From assembly GCF_014645655.1 (NCBI RefSeq), contig NZ_BMMD01000010.1, positions 62,001 through 126,000 on the forward strand: a stretch of DNA of 64,000 bases. The letters are read 5' to 3'. This DNA is from Agromyces bauzanensis (GTDB lineage: Bacteria; Actinomycetota; Actinomycetes; Actinomycetales; Microbacteriaceae). Positions 1 through 8,069 of this stretch are shown one piece after another. Made by a program: the position numbers and the translations under genes. A model generated the notes under the pieces. It was not told where the DNA came from. It made no database searches and saw nothing but the letters and a program-made list of their open reading frames with translations. Each line of letters opens with the position of its first letter. Position 1 is the stretch's first letter.

Positions 1-423
1 GGTCTCGGCGCGGGCCGAGACGCGCGAGAGCGCCGGGCCGAGCGCGGGGAGGAGCAGTGGGTCGGGCGTACCGCGAGAGAGGTCCAGGCGCACGGGATCG
101 TTCGGGGCGGCCATGCCGCGCATCCGCGGCGCCAGCCGGCTCGGGGAGGTCGGCCGCACGAAGCTGCCGGCGCGGCCGCGCGACTCGATGAGGCCCGCGC
201 GGGCGAGCGCCTGCCACGCCTGGCTCACGGTCGCGGGGCTGACCCCGAGGCTGCCGGCGAGTTCGCGCACGGTGGGCAAGCGGTCCCCGCCGGCGAGCTC
301 GCCGGTGTTCACGAGCCGTGCGATGACCCCGGCGATGCCGCCCGGACTCGTATCGGGGAAGTCGACGAGCGCGGTGAGCGTGGAGACGTCGGCAGGAGCA
401 GATCTCACCTGAATACCTGACAT
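1..423 (-). CDS. MocR/PdxR-type GntR regulator, 3' part cut by window edge
   Basis: Transcriptional regulator divergent from the pyrimidine-catabolic operon and its likely regulator. The visible 141 codons encode a winged-helix GntR domain (about residues 28-95, with LPTVRELAGSLGVSPATVSQ as recognition region) followed by the start of a second domain (RLDLSRGTPDPLLLPALGPAL). In MocR proteins that second domain is a PLP-binding fold-type I aminotransferase-like effector domain. Two in-frame ATGs exist (423 and 429). AGGAGG lies only 2 nt before 429 but 8 nt before 423, so 423 is chosen. The rest of the gene lies outside the window. MocR assignment is firm for the architecture; the regulatory target is inferred from divergence only. 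Confidence 0.8.
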   Translation of the reverse strand, partial: MSGIQVRSAPADVSTLTALVDFPDTSPGGIAGVIARLVNTGELAGGDRLPTVRELAGSLGVSPATVSQAWQALARAGLIESRGRAGSFVRPTSPSRLAPRMRGMAAPNDPVRLDLSRGTPDPLLLPALGPALSRVSARAET

Positions 424-501
424 GACCATTGCCTCCTCACGAAGCAGGCGACAGGATAAGTAACCACAGCGTCACAGAGTGAAACAAAAGAGAAATGTTC
501 A

Positions 502-541
502 CGCCGAACAATAACAGAACGGGTCGCAAGCTCGTTCGGCG
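502..541. promoter_or_regulatory. Inverted repeat in divergent regulator/operon promoter region
   Basis: Two 8-bp arms, CGCCGAAC (502-509) and GTTCGGCG (534-541), are perfect inverted repeats separated by 24 bp. They sit in the relatively A+T-rich stretch between the MocR gene and the catabolic operon. MocR proteins often bind spaced repeats in such divergent regions, so this is a candidate operator. The region 424-673 holds no other recognisable feature; both flanking genes carry AGGAGGCAAT leaders. Confidence 0.4.
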
Positions 542-673
542 GTTCCCCCGGGAGCAGCCACTCGGCATTTCCCTCTCGGCGCCAACGCAACGCCCGGTGA
601 GTCCCTGACACCAGCTCCACGCCAGGCACCCACCGAGCGGACGGCAACGGCGCCGACCGACTCAGGAGGCAAT

Positions 674-1522
674 ATGACGATCGTCAGAGCGGCCATCACG
701 CAGACGACCTGGACCGGCGACAAGGAGTCCATGCTCGACAAGCACGAGCAGTTCGCCCGCCAGGCGAAGGAGCAGGGCGCCCAGGTCATCTGCTTCCAGG
801 AGCTCTTCTACGGTCCGTACTTCGGCATCACCGAGGACGTGAAGTACTACGACTACGCGGAGCCCGCCGACGGCCCGATCGTGCAGCGCTTCGCCGCGCT
901 CGCGAAGGAGCTCGGCATGGTGATGGTGCTCCCCATCTACGAGGAGGAGCAGCCGGGCGTCTACTACAACACCGCGGTCGTCGTCGACGCCGATGGCACG
1001 ATCCTCGGTTCGTACCGCAAGCACCACATTCCCAACCTCGACAAGTTCTGGGAGAAGTTCTACTTCCGCCCCGGCAACCTCGGCTATCCGGTGTTCCAGA
1101 CCGCGGTCGGCCCGATCGGCGTCTACATCTGCTACGACCGGCACTTCCCCGAGGGGTGGCGCGAGCTCGGCCTCAACGGCGCGCAGATCGTCTTCAACCC
1201 CAACGCGACCAAGCCCGGCCTGTCGAACCGACTCTGGGAGATCGAACAGCCCGCCGCGGCCGCCGCGAACGGGTACTTCATCGGGGCCGCCAACCGTGTG
1301 GGCCTGGAGGACAACGAGTACGGCGACCTCGCGGTGGACTTCTACGGGAAGAGCCAGTTCGTCGACCCGCAGGGCAACATCGTCGGCGACTACGGTTCGG
1401 AGACCGACGAGGAGGTCGTGGTGCGCGACCTCGACATGGACATGATCCGGCAGGTGCGCAACGCGTGGCAGTTCTACCGCGACCGCCGGCCCGAGTCGTA
1501 CACCTCGATCCCCAAGCCGTAG
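674..1522 (+). CDS. Beta-ureidopropionase (N-carbamoyl-beta-alanine amidohydrolase), nitrilase superfamily
   Basis: Hydrolyses N-carbamoyl-beta-alanine to beta-alanine, CO2 and ammonia, the third step of reductive pyrimidine breakdown. The 282-residue protein is a single CN-hydrolase domain. The Glu-Lys-Cys triad is visible as E43 in FQELFYGPYF, K116 in YRKHHIP and C153 in YICYDRHFPEGWR; the last motif is typical of the beta-ureidopropionase/carbamoylputrescine branch. The ATG is preceded by AGGAGG. It is the first gene of a nine-gene plus-strand operon, followed directly by dihydropyrimidinase, which supports this substrate over carbamoylputrescine. Cytosolic. Confidence 0.85.
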   Translation: MTIVRAAITQTTWTGDKESMLDKHEQFARQAKEQGAQVICFQELFYGPYFGITEDVKYYDYAEPADGPIVQRFAALAKELGMVMVLPIYEEEQPGVYYNTAVVVDADGTILGSYRKHHIPNLDKFWEKFYFRPGNLGYPVFQTAVGPIGVYICYDRHFPEGWRELGLNGAQIVFNPNATKPGLSNRLWEIEQPAAAAANGYFIGAANRVGLEDNEYGDLAVDFYGKSQFVDPQGNIVGDYGSETDEEVVVRDLDMDMIRQVRNAWQFYRDRRPESYTSIPKP

Positions 1523-1530
1523 CCGATTCG

Positions 1531-1617
1531 GTGATGGAGTAGCGAGTGCAGCGGATCTCGGTACGGGCCTGGCGCCCCTACTCGATCACCGCAGGCAGGC
1601 GGCCTACTCGACCACCG
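1531..1617. repeat. Degenerate REP-like dispersed palindromic element
   Basis: The gap between the first two catabolic genes contains GGTGATGGAGTAGCGAG near its left side and the inverted CTACTCGATCACC at 1578-1590, with TCTCGGTACGGGCCTGGCG between them. A further CCTACTCGACCACC follows at 1603-1616. These match pieces of the better-preserved copy at 4137-4216. The element is noncoding here and could form a hairpin in the operon mRNA. Confidence 0.55.
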
Positions 1618-1633
1618 GGAACAGGAGCTCCAC

Positions 1634-3070
1634 ATGACCACCACCCTCATCTCCGGCGGCACCGTCGTGGGCGCGACGGGTCGCGCCCACGCCGACGTCG
1701 TCGTCGACGGCGAGACCATCGTCGCCGTCCTGCAGCCCGGCAGCGCACTGCTCGGCACGGATGTCGCGGCATCCGTCGACCGGGTCATCGACGCCACCGG
1801 CAAGTACGTCATCCCCGGCGGCATCGACGCGCACACGCACATGGAGTTGCCGTTCGGCGGCACCGAGGCATCCGACACCTTCGAATCGGGCACCCGAGCC
1901 GCCGCGCACGGCGGCACGACGTCGATCATCGACTTCGCGGTGCAGACCTACGGGCAGCGCATCGAAGACGGGCTCGCGGCCTGGCACGAGAGGGCCGACG
2001 GCAACTGCGCCATCGACTACGGCTTCCACCAGATCGTCGGCGACGTCAACGAAGCCTCGCTCGAGGCCATGAAGCGCCTGCCCGACGAGGGCATCACGAG
2101 CTTCAAGATGTTCATGGCCTACCCGGGCGTCTTCTACTCGGATGACGCGCAGATCCTCAAGGCCATGCAGGTGTCGCGCGACACGGGCATGCTCACGATG
2201 ATGCACGCCGAGAACGGCCCCGCGATCGACGTGCTCGCGCAGCAGCTCGTCGAGCAGGGCAAGACCGACCCGTACTACCACGGCGTCGCCCGTGCCTGGG
2301 AGATGGAGGAGGAGGCCACGCACCGGGCGATCATGCTCGCGAAGCTCACCGGCGCGCCCCTCTACGTGGTGCACGTGTCGGCGAAGCAGGCCGTCGAGCA
2401 GCTCGCGTGGGCGCGCGACAAGGGCCAGAACGTGTACGGCGAGACGTGCCCCCAGTACCTCTACCTGTCGCTGGAGGACCAGCTCGGCGCGAAGTCCGAC
2501 GAGTGGGGCGCGTTCGAGGGCGCGAAGTGGGTGTGCTCGCCGCCGCTGCGCAGCCGCGCCGAGGGCCACCAGGAATCGATTTGGCAGGCGCTCCGCACGA
2601 ACGACCTGCAGATGGTCTCGACCGACCATTGCCCGTTCTGCATGAAGGACCAGAAGGAGCTCGGGCTCGGCGACTTCCGGAAGATCCCGAACGGCATCGG
2701 CTCGATCGAGCACCGGATGGACCTCATGTACCAGGGCGTCGTGACCGGCGAGATCACCCTCGAGCGGTGGGTGGAACTCACGAGCACCACGCCCGCGCGG
2801 ATGTTCGGCCTGTACGGGAAGAAGGGCGTCATCCAGCCGGGTGCCGACGCCGACATCGTGGTCTACGACCCCGAGGGTCACACGTCGATCGGCTACGAGA
2901 AGACCCACCACATGAACATCGACCACTCCGCATGGGAGGGCTACGAGATCGACGGGCACGTCGACACGGTGATGAGCCGTGGGAAGGTCGTCGTGGAGAA
3001 CGACACCTACCTCGGCGCGAAGGGCGACGGCCGCTACCTCAGGCGCGGCCTGAGCCAGTACCTCATCTGA
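1634..3070 (+). CDS. hydA: Dihydropyrimidinase (hydantoinase)
   Basis: Zinc amidohydrolase opening dihydrouracil or dihydrothymine to the N-carbamoyl-beta-amino acid. The 478 residues match the usual length (about 460-480). Metal-site residues are visible: H67 and H69 in DAHTHM, the carboxylatable K158 in SFKMFMAYPG, H191 in MMHAEN, H247 in VVHVSA and D331 in STDHCPF. It lies between the ureidopropionase gene and the LLM oxidoreductase gene, which fixes the pathway. ATG with AGGAG upstream. Allantoinase and D-hydantoinase are close relatives, but the neighbours and the FKMFMAYPG motif favour dihydropyrimidinase. Confidence 0.92.
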   Translation: MTTTLISGGTVVGATGRAHADVVVDGETIVAVLQPGSALLGTDVAASVDRVIDATGKYVIPGGIDAHTHMELPFGGTEASDTFESGTRAAAHGGTTSIIDFAVQTYGQRIEDGLAAWHERADGNCAIDYGFHQIVGDVNEASLEAMKRLPDEGITSFKMFMAYPGVFYSDDAQILKAMQVSRDTGMLTMMHAENGPAIDVLAQQLVEQGKTDPYYHGVARAWEMEEEATHRAIMLAKLTGAPLYVVHVSAKQAVEQLAWARDKGQNVYGETCPQYLYLSLEDQLGAKSDEWGAFEGAKWVCSPPLRSRAEGHQESIWQALRTNDLQMVSTDHCPFCMKDQKELGLGDFRKIPNGIGSIEHRMDLMYQGVVTGEITLERWVELTSTTPARMFGLYGKKGVIQPGADADIVVYDPEGHTSIGYEKTHHMNIDHSAWEGYEIDGHVDTVMSRGKVVVENDTYLGAKGDGRYLRRGLSQYLI

Positions 3071-3084
3071 GCGACGGGAGCACC

Positions 3085-4101
3085 ATGGAATTCGGAGCGG
3101 TCCTGCAGACCAACCCCCCGGCATCGCGAACCGTCCAGCTCGCGAAGCTCGCCGAGGTGCACGGGTTCAGCCACGTGTGGACGTTCGACTCGCACATCCT
3201 CTGGCAGGAGCCCTACGTCATCTACAGCCAGATCCTCGCGCAGACCCAGCGCATCAAGGTCGGCCCGTTCGTCACGAACCCCGCCACGCGCGACTGGACA
3301 GTGACGGCGTCGGTCTTCGCGACGCTCAACGAGATGTTCGGCAATCGCACCGTCTGCGGCATCGGTCGCGGCGACTCGGCCGTGCGGGTCACGAACGGCA
3401 AGCCGACGACGATCGCCGAGTTGCGGGAGTCGATCCACGTCATCCGGGAGCTCGGCAACTCACGTGCGGTCGACTACCACGGCTCGAAGATCCAGTTCCC
3501 CTGGAGCCGCGGATCCGAGCTCGAGGTCTGGGTCGCCGCCTACGGCCCGATGGCGCTGAAGCTCGCCGGCGAGGTGGGCGACGGGTTCATCCTGCAGCTC
3601 GCCGACATCGACATCGCCTCGTGGATGATCCAGACGGTGCGGCGCGCCGCGGAGGACGCCGGTCGCGACCCGGCCGCGGTCAAGTTCTGCGTCGCCGCGC
3701 CCATGTACATCGGCGACGACTGGGAGCACATGCGCGACCAGTGCCGGTGGTTCGGCGGCATGGTCGGCAACCACGTGGCCGACATCGTCGCGAAGTACGG
3801 CAAGGCCGGCGAGGTGCCGACCGCGCTCACCGAGTACATCGAGGGACGCGAGAGCTACGACTACAACCAGCACGGCCGCGCCGGCAACGTGCACACCGAG
3901 TTCGTGCCCGACGCGATCGTCGAGCGGTTCTGCGTGCTCGGTTCGGCGCAGGAGCACATCGAGAAGCTCGAGCAGCTGAAGGCCCTCGGCGTCGACCAGT
4001 TCGCGGGCTACCTCCAGCACGACAACAAGGAGGAGACCCTGCGGGTCTACGGCGAGACCGTCATCCCCGCGCTCACCGAGCACATCCGGGCGAAGGCGTG
4101 A
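3085..4101 (+). CDS. LLM-class flavin-dependent oxidoreductase
   Basis: A 338-residue luciferase-like (beta/alpha)8 monooxygenase or F420/FMN oxidoreductase. Support: the N-terminal FGAVLQTNPPASRTVQLAKLAE pattern, VGPFVTNPATRDW, and GIGRGDSAVRV near residue 95, the usual cofactor-side loop. By start motif and company it resembles LLM proteins I recall beside dihydropyrimidinase genes (CPS_4043-like). Its position in the operon suggests a redox step on the pyrimidine or a derivative, possibly standing in for dihydropyrimidine dehydrogenase, which is absent here. That role is inference. Its stop overlaps the next GTG start by 4 nt. GGGAG precedes the ATG. Confidence 0.8.
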   Translation: MEFGAVLQTNPPASRTVQLAKLAEVHGFSHVWTFDSHILWQEPYVIYSQILAQTQRIKVGPFVTNPATRDWTVTASVFATLNEMFGNRTVCGIGRGDSAVRVTNGKPTTIAELRESIHVIRELGNSRAVDYHGSKIQFPWSRGSELEVWVAAYGPMALKLAGEVGDGFILQLADIDIASWMIQTVRRAAEDAGRDPAAVKFCVAAPMYIGDDWEHMRDQCRWFGGMVGNHVADIVAKYGKAGEVPTALTEYIEGRESYDYNQHGRAGNVHTEFVPDAIVERFCVLGSAQEHIEKLEQLKALGVDQFAGYLQHDNKEETLRVYGETVIPALTEHIRAKA

Positions 4102-5093
4102 CGGAGACCGACGTGCGCGAGACGGAGTCGGCCCGAGCTGGTCGAGGAGCGAGCGCAGCGAGCGTATCGAGACCCGGGTCTCGATACGGGCCTGGCGGCC
4201 CTACTCGACCGGCGAGGCGTGGCGGCCGGCGCCTCGCCACCTGGCTCTGGGGACTCGCGGGCATCGTCGCCATCGCGCTCATCTGGGAGGTCTACAAGCT
4301 GCTCGGACCGGCCGACGGCGTCGTGATCGGCGATGCGCGGGTCCTGCCGCGCACGACCGACCTCGCGATGCCGCACGTGTGGGACATGATCGCGCGTCTG
4401 GGCGAGCCGGTGACGCGCTCGGCGTCGGCGCAGCCGCTGTGGCTCGTGATCGTGCTCGCCGCGCTCTCGACGCTCGGGATCGCGGCGGTGGGATGGCTCG
4501 TGGGGCTCGTCGTCGGCGTGGGACTCGCGCTCGTGATGCAGCGCTGGCGCATCGCCGAATGGGGCCTCCTGCCCTGGATCGTGCTCAGCCAGACCGTGCC
4601 GCTCATCGCCTTCGCCCCCGTCGTGAAGAGCTGGGGGTCTCGCGTGGAGATCGGAGCGTTCGAGTGGCAGGACTGGATGTCGGTCGCGCTCATCGCGAGC
4701 TACCTCGCGTTCTTCCCCATCGCGATCGGTGCGCTCAAGGGCCTGCAGTCGCCCGACGTGATCCACGAGGAGCTCATGCGGAGCTACGCGGCGGGCTACT
4801 GGCAGACGCTCGTGAAGCTCAGGTTCCCCGCCGCCGTGCCCTACCTGCTGCCGGCGCTCCGGCTGGGCGCCGCGAACGCCGTGGTCGGCGCCGTCGTCGC
4901 CGAGGTGTCGACGGGCCTCCAGGGCGGCATCGGGCGCATCCTCATCCAGTTCGCGGGACAGGCCTCCGGCGACCCGGCGAAGGCGTGGGGGCCGATCTTC
5001 GGAGCCGTCGTGCTCGGCCTCGTGGCCGCCGGCTCGGTCGCGCTGCTCGGCGTGATCCTCGGGAACTACCGACGAACGGAGGAGGCTTCATGA
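4098..5093 (+). CDS. ABC transporter permease (pyrimidine/thiamine-precursor type), repeat-bearing N terminus
   Basis: Inner-membrane permease of the SsuC/ThiX-type BPD family, partner of the second permease, ATPase and NMT1/THI5-type binding protein downstream. GTG at 4098 overlaps the preceding TGA (GTGA). The membrane core starts around residue 53 (TWLWGLAGIVAIALIWEVYKLL). The EAA-like cytoplasmic loop near EELMRSYAAGYWQTLVKLRFPA contacts the ATPase. Oddity: residues about 14-40 are translated from a dispersed palindromic repeat (ARAGRGASAASVSRPGSRYG), an insertion without membrane or binding character. 331 residues, longer than the second permease (277). Confidence 0.85.
   Translation: MTETDVRETESARAGRGASAASVSRPGSRYGPGGPTRPARRGGRRLATWLWGLAGIVAIALIWEVYKLLGPADGVVIGDARVLPRTTDLAMPHVWDMIARLGEPVTRSASAQPLWLVIVLAALSTLGIAAVGWLVGLVVGVGLALVMQRWRIAEWGLLPWIVLSQTVPLIAFAPVVKSWGSRVEIGAFEWQDWMSVALIASYLAFFPIAIGALKGLQSPDVIHEELMRSYAAGYWQTLVKLRFPAAVPYLLPALRLGAANAVVGAVVAEVSTGLQGGIGRILIQFAGQASGDPAKAWGPIFGAVVLGLVAAGSVALLGVILGNYRRTEEAS
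4137..4216. repeat. REP-like dispersed palindromic element inside a CDS
   Basis: The core 4163-4188 is a perfect 26-bp palindrome built from CGTATCGAGACCC and its complement. It is flanked by GGTCGAGGAGCGAGCGCAGC on the left and CTACTCGACC on the right, which pair with each other. This is the Microbacteriaceae-type repeat found dispersed between genes. Here it lies wholly within the 5' coding part of the permease gene and preserves the reading frame. Confidence 0.8.
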
Positions 5094-5926
5094 GCGAGCC
5101 GGTCACGCAGGTCGCCGCGGTCGAGGTGCGCGGCGTCGACAAGGTGTTCGAGACACGATCCGGGAACGTGCAGGCGCTCGAGCCGATCGACCTCACGGTC
5201 GCCGCCGGCGAGTTCGTCTCGCTCATCGGACCGAGCGGATGTGGCAAGTCGACGCTCATGCGGCTCGTCGCCGACCTCGACGAGCCCACGGCCGGCACGG
5301 TCGAGGTGTTCGGCAAGACCTCGCGGCGGGCCCGGCTCGACCAGGAGTACGGCATCGCGTTCCAGCAGGCGGGGCTCCTGCCCTGGCGCACGGTCGCCGG
5401 GAACGTCGCGCTCCCCCTCGAACTGCACGGCGAGGCATCCGCCGCCCGCGCGTCGCGCATCGCCGAACTGCTCGACATGGTGGGCCTCGCCGACTTCGCC
5501 GACCGCTACCCCGACCAGCTCTCGGGCGGGATGCAGCAGCGCGTCGCCATCGCGCGCGCGCTCGCCGAGCGGCCGCGGCTCCTCCTCATGGACGAGCCGT
5601 TCGGCGCGCTCGACGAGATGACCCGCGAGAAGATGCAGACCGAGCTCGTGCGAATCTCGGCCGAGACCGGCGCCGCCGTGGTGTTCGTGACGCACTCGAT
5701 CCCCGAGGCGGTGTTCCTGTCGGACCGGGTGGTCGTGATGTCGCCCCGGCCGGGCCGCATCCGCGAGATCGTGGCGATGCGCCTCGGCGCCGAGGCCGAG
5801 CGCGCCGAGCGCACCGAGGAGCTCCGCGAGGAGCGCGTGTTCTTCGACATGGTGACCGCCGTGCGCGAGGCGCTGCACGGCGGCTCGCCCATCGGCACGG
5901 GCGCGCGCGGGGTGGAGACGCGCTGA
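5090..5926 (+). CDS. ABC transporter ATP-binding protein
   Basis: 278-residue nitrate/sulfonate/taurine-type ATPase driving the importer. Walker A is G47-T55 (GPSGCGKST), the Q-loop lies in IAFQQAGLLPWR, the signature is LSGGMQQRVAIARAL, Walker B with catalytic Glu is LLLMDEPFGALDE, and the switch His is in VFVTHS. ATG overlaps the upstream stop by 4 nt and is preceded by GGAGG. The C-terminal tail (RLGAEAERAERTEELREE) is charged and of unknown role. Cytoplasmic face of the membrane. Confidence 0.9.
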   Translation: MSEPVTQVAAVEVRGVDKVFETRSGNVQALEPIDLTVAAGEFVSLIGPSGCGKSTLMRLVADLDEPTAGTVEVFGKTSRRARLDQEYGIAFQQAGLLPWRTVAGNVALPLELHGEASAARASRIAELLDMVGLADFADRYPDQLSGGMQQRVAIARALAERPRLLLMDEPFGALDEMTREKMQTELVRISAETGAAVVFVTHSIPEAVFLSDRVVVMSPRPGRIREIVAMRLGAEAERAERTEELREERVFFDMVTAVREALHGGSPIGTGARGVETR

Positions 5927-6759
5927 TGAGCGCGGGCGCCGTCACCGCCGCGACCGCCCCCGGGCGGCCGAAGGGCATGGGCCCGCGCACCGAGGCGACG
6001 CTGCGCATCGTCGCGCCCGTGGCCGTGGGGCTCATCGTGCTGGGCATCTGGCAGTTCCTCGTGAGCGTCGTCGGGGTCTCGGACTACCTGCTGCCGAGCC
6101 CGGTCTCGATCATCGAGGAACTCATCGCCTCCTGGGACTCCATCGTGCAGGCCACGCTCATCACCGGCACCAACGCCCTCATCGGACTCGTGCTCGGATC
6201 GATCCTGGGCATCCTGCTCGCCGCGGTCGCGGCTCGCTGGCGCCCGATCGACCGCATGAGCGCCCCGGTCGTGGCGATGCTCGCCGTCGTGCCGATCGTC
6301 GCGCTCGCGCCCGTGCTCAACTCCATGTTCGGCGCCGACAGCCAGTTCGGGCGTCAGGCGATCGCGACACTCGCGTCGTTCGTCCCCGTGTTCCTGAACA
6401 CGCTGCGCGGCTTCCGCCAGACGGTGCCCGTGCACCGCGACCTCATGCGGGCGTACGCCGCGTCGTCGGGGCAGGTGCTGCGCACGCTCACCCTGCCCAC
6501 GGCCCGGCCGTTCATCCTCACGGGCATCCGCATCGCGTCATCGCTCGCCGTGATCTCGGCGCTCGTCGCCGAGTACTTCGGCGGCCCGCGCGGCGGTCTC
6601 GGTTCGCTCATCTCCACGTCGGCCGCGTCGAGCCAGTACGCCCGCGCCTGGGCGTACGTCGTGGCATCCATCGCACTCGGCCTCGTCTTCTACCTCGCGA
6701 CGCTCGGCCTCGAGCGCCTGCTGCAACGCCACACGCCCCAGGCGCGACGACGCCCCTGA
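5926..6759 (+). CDS. ABC transporter permease, second subunit
   Basis: 277-residue BPD permease pairing with the product of the repeat-bearing permease gene, so the channel is probably a heterodimer. About six membrane segments; the first is around residues 30-50 (APVAVGLIVLGIWQFLVSVV). The coupling loop is near HRDLMRAYAASSGQVLRTLTLP. ATG shares one base with the ATPase stop (TGATG). Two different permease genes in one operon fit pyrimidine and thiamine-precursor importers of this family. Confidence 0.88.
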   Translation: MSAGAVTAATAPGRPKGMGPRTEATLRIVAPVAVGLIVLGIWQFLVSVVGVSDYLLPSPVSIIEELIASWDSIVQATLITGTNALIGLVLGSILGILLAAVAARWRPIDRMSAPVVAMLAVVPIVALAPVLNSMFGADSQFGRQAIATLASFVPVFLNTLRGFRQTVPVHRDLMRAYAASSGQVLRTLTLPTARPFILTGIRIASSLAVISALVAEYFGGPRGGLGSLISTSAASSQYARAWAYVVASIALGLVFYLATLGLERLLQRHTPQARRRP

Positions 6760-6847
6760 CGCCCAAGCCACCGCGGCCCGCGGGCCCGGGGGAACACAGC
6801 ACAACCCGCACCGAGCAGCACACCCGAGAAGCACCGAAAGGACTGAC

Positions 6848-7996
6848 ATGAACCACAGCAGACGTCGCCTCGCGACGGTCGGCGGGCTCGCCCTCGCGGC
6901 CACGCTCGCATTCACCGCATGTTCGGCATCCGGCGACGGGTCGGGTGAGACGGACGGAGGGGGCGATCTCACGCCCGTGAAGCTCCAGCTCCAGTGGCTC
7001 CCGCAGGGCCAGTTCGCCGGCTACTTCGCGGCCCAGGAACTCGGCTACTTCGAGGAGGAGGGCCTGGAGGTCGAGATCATCCCCTCGGGCGGCGACATCG
7101 TGCCGCAGGACGCTCTCGCCAACGGCGACGTGGACTACGCCATCGCCTGGGTGCCGAAGGTGCTCGGCTCGATCGAGCAGGGCGCGAACCTCACCGACAT
7201 CGCCCAGATCTTCCAGCGATCGGGCACCCTCCAGGTGTCGTGGGCGGATTCGGGCATCGAGTCGGTCGCGGACTTCGAGGGCAAGAAGATCGGCTCCTGG
7301 GGCTTCGGCAACGAGTGGGAGATCTTCGCCGCAATGGCGGCCGAGGGCCTCGACTCGACGACCGTGCAGATCATCACGCAGGACTTCAACATGAACGCCT
7401 TCCTGCAGGGCGACATCGACGCGGCCCAGGCGATGACCTACAACGAGTACGCGCAGCTGCTCGAGGCGGTGAACCCCGACACGGGAGAGCTGTACACCGA
7501 GGACGACTTCAACGTCATCAGCTACGAGGACACCGAGGGCGCCATGCTCCAGGACGCGATCTGGGCCGACACCGCGCGGCTCGAGAGCGACGAGGCGTAC
7601 CAGGATACGACGGTCAAGTTCCTGAAGGCCGTCATCAAGGGCTGGGTCTACGCCGCAGAGAACCCCGAGGGGGCGTCGGAGATCACCATCGCCGCCGGCT
7701 CGGGCTGGGGTCCGAGCCACGAGCTCTGGATGGTCAACGAGACCAACAAGCTCATCTGGCCGTCGCCGGATGGCATCGGCATCATCGACGAGGCTGCGTG
7801 GGAGAAGACCGTGGCGGGTGCGCTCGCCGCGGTGAACGAGGCCGGTGCCCACCTCATCACCGAGGAGCCGCCGGCGACCGCGTGGTCGAACGAGTGGATC
7901 CAGCAGGCGCTCGATGAGCTCGAGGGCGAAGACCTCGACCTCACCGGCGAGGGCTTCGAGCCCATCGACGTCACCCTCGAGGAGGGCGGCAACTAG
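6848..7996 (+). CDS. NMT1/THI5-like ABC substrate-binding lipoprotein
   Basis: 382-residue extracellular solute-binding protein. An N-terminal signal (MNHSRRRLATVGGLALAATL) ends in a lipobox-like FTAC with lipidated C25. The mature domain starts with KLQLQWLPQGQFAGYFAAQE, the hallmark of the NMT1/THI5 family. That family binds HMP-like pyrimidines, riboflavin precursors, sulfonates or nitrate. Given the catabolic neighbours, a pyrimidine, hydantoin or related compound is the likely ligand (inference). ATG follows GAAAGGACTGAC. The 88-nt gap before it is G+C-rich and may hold a weak hairpin but no clear terminator. Confidence 0.88.
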   Translation: MNHSRRRLATVGGLALAATLAFTACSASGDGSGETDGGGDLTPVKLQLQWLPQGQFAGYFAAQELGYFEEEGLEVEIIPSGGDIVPQDALANGDVDYAIAWVPKVLGSIEQGANLTDIAQIFQRSGTLQVSWADSGIESVADFEGKKIGSWGFGNEWEIFAAMAAEGLDSTTVQIITQDFNMNAFLQGDIDAAQAMTYNEYAQLLEAVNPDTGELYTEDDFNVISYEDTEGAMLQDAIWADTARLESDEAYQDTTVKFLKAVIKGWVYAAENPEGASEITIAAGSGWGPSHELWMVNETNKLIWPSPDGIGIIDEAAWEKTVAGALAAVNEAGAHLITEEPPATAWSNEWIQQALDELEGEDLDLTGEGFEPIDVTLEEGGN

Positions 7997-8069
7997 CGAA
8001 CGGATGCCGCGTGGCCGGTGCATCCCGCCGGCCGCGCGGCGCCCCTCCCCAACGAAAGGCACCGAAGCC

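Noticed and set aside
1604-3124. 506-codon antisense frame over hydA
   Set aside because: Third-position G+C bias creates such frames; its product is Arg/Val/His/Asp-rich without domains.
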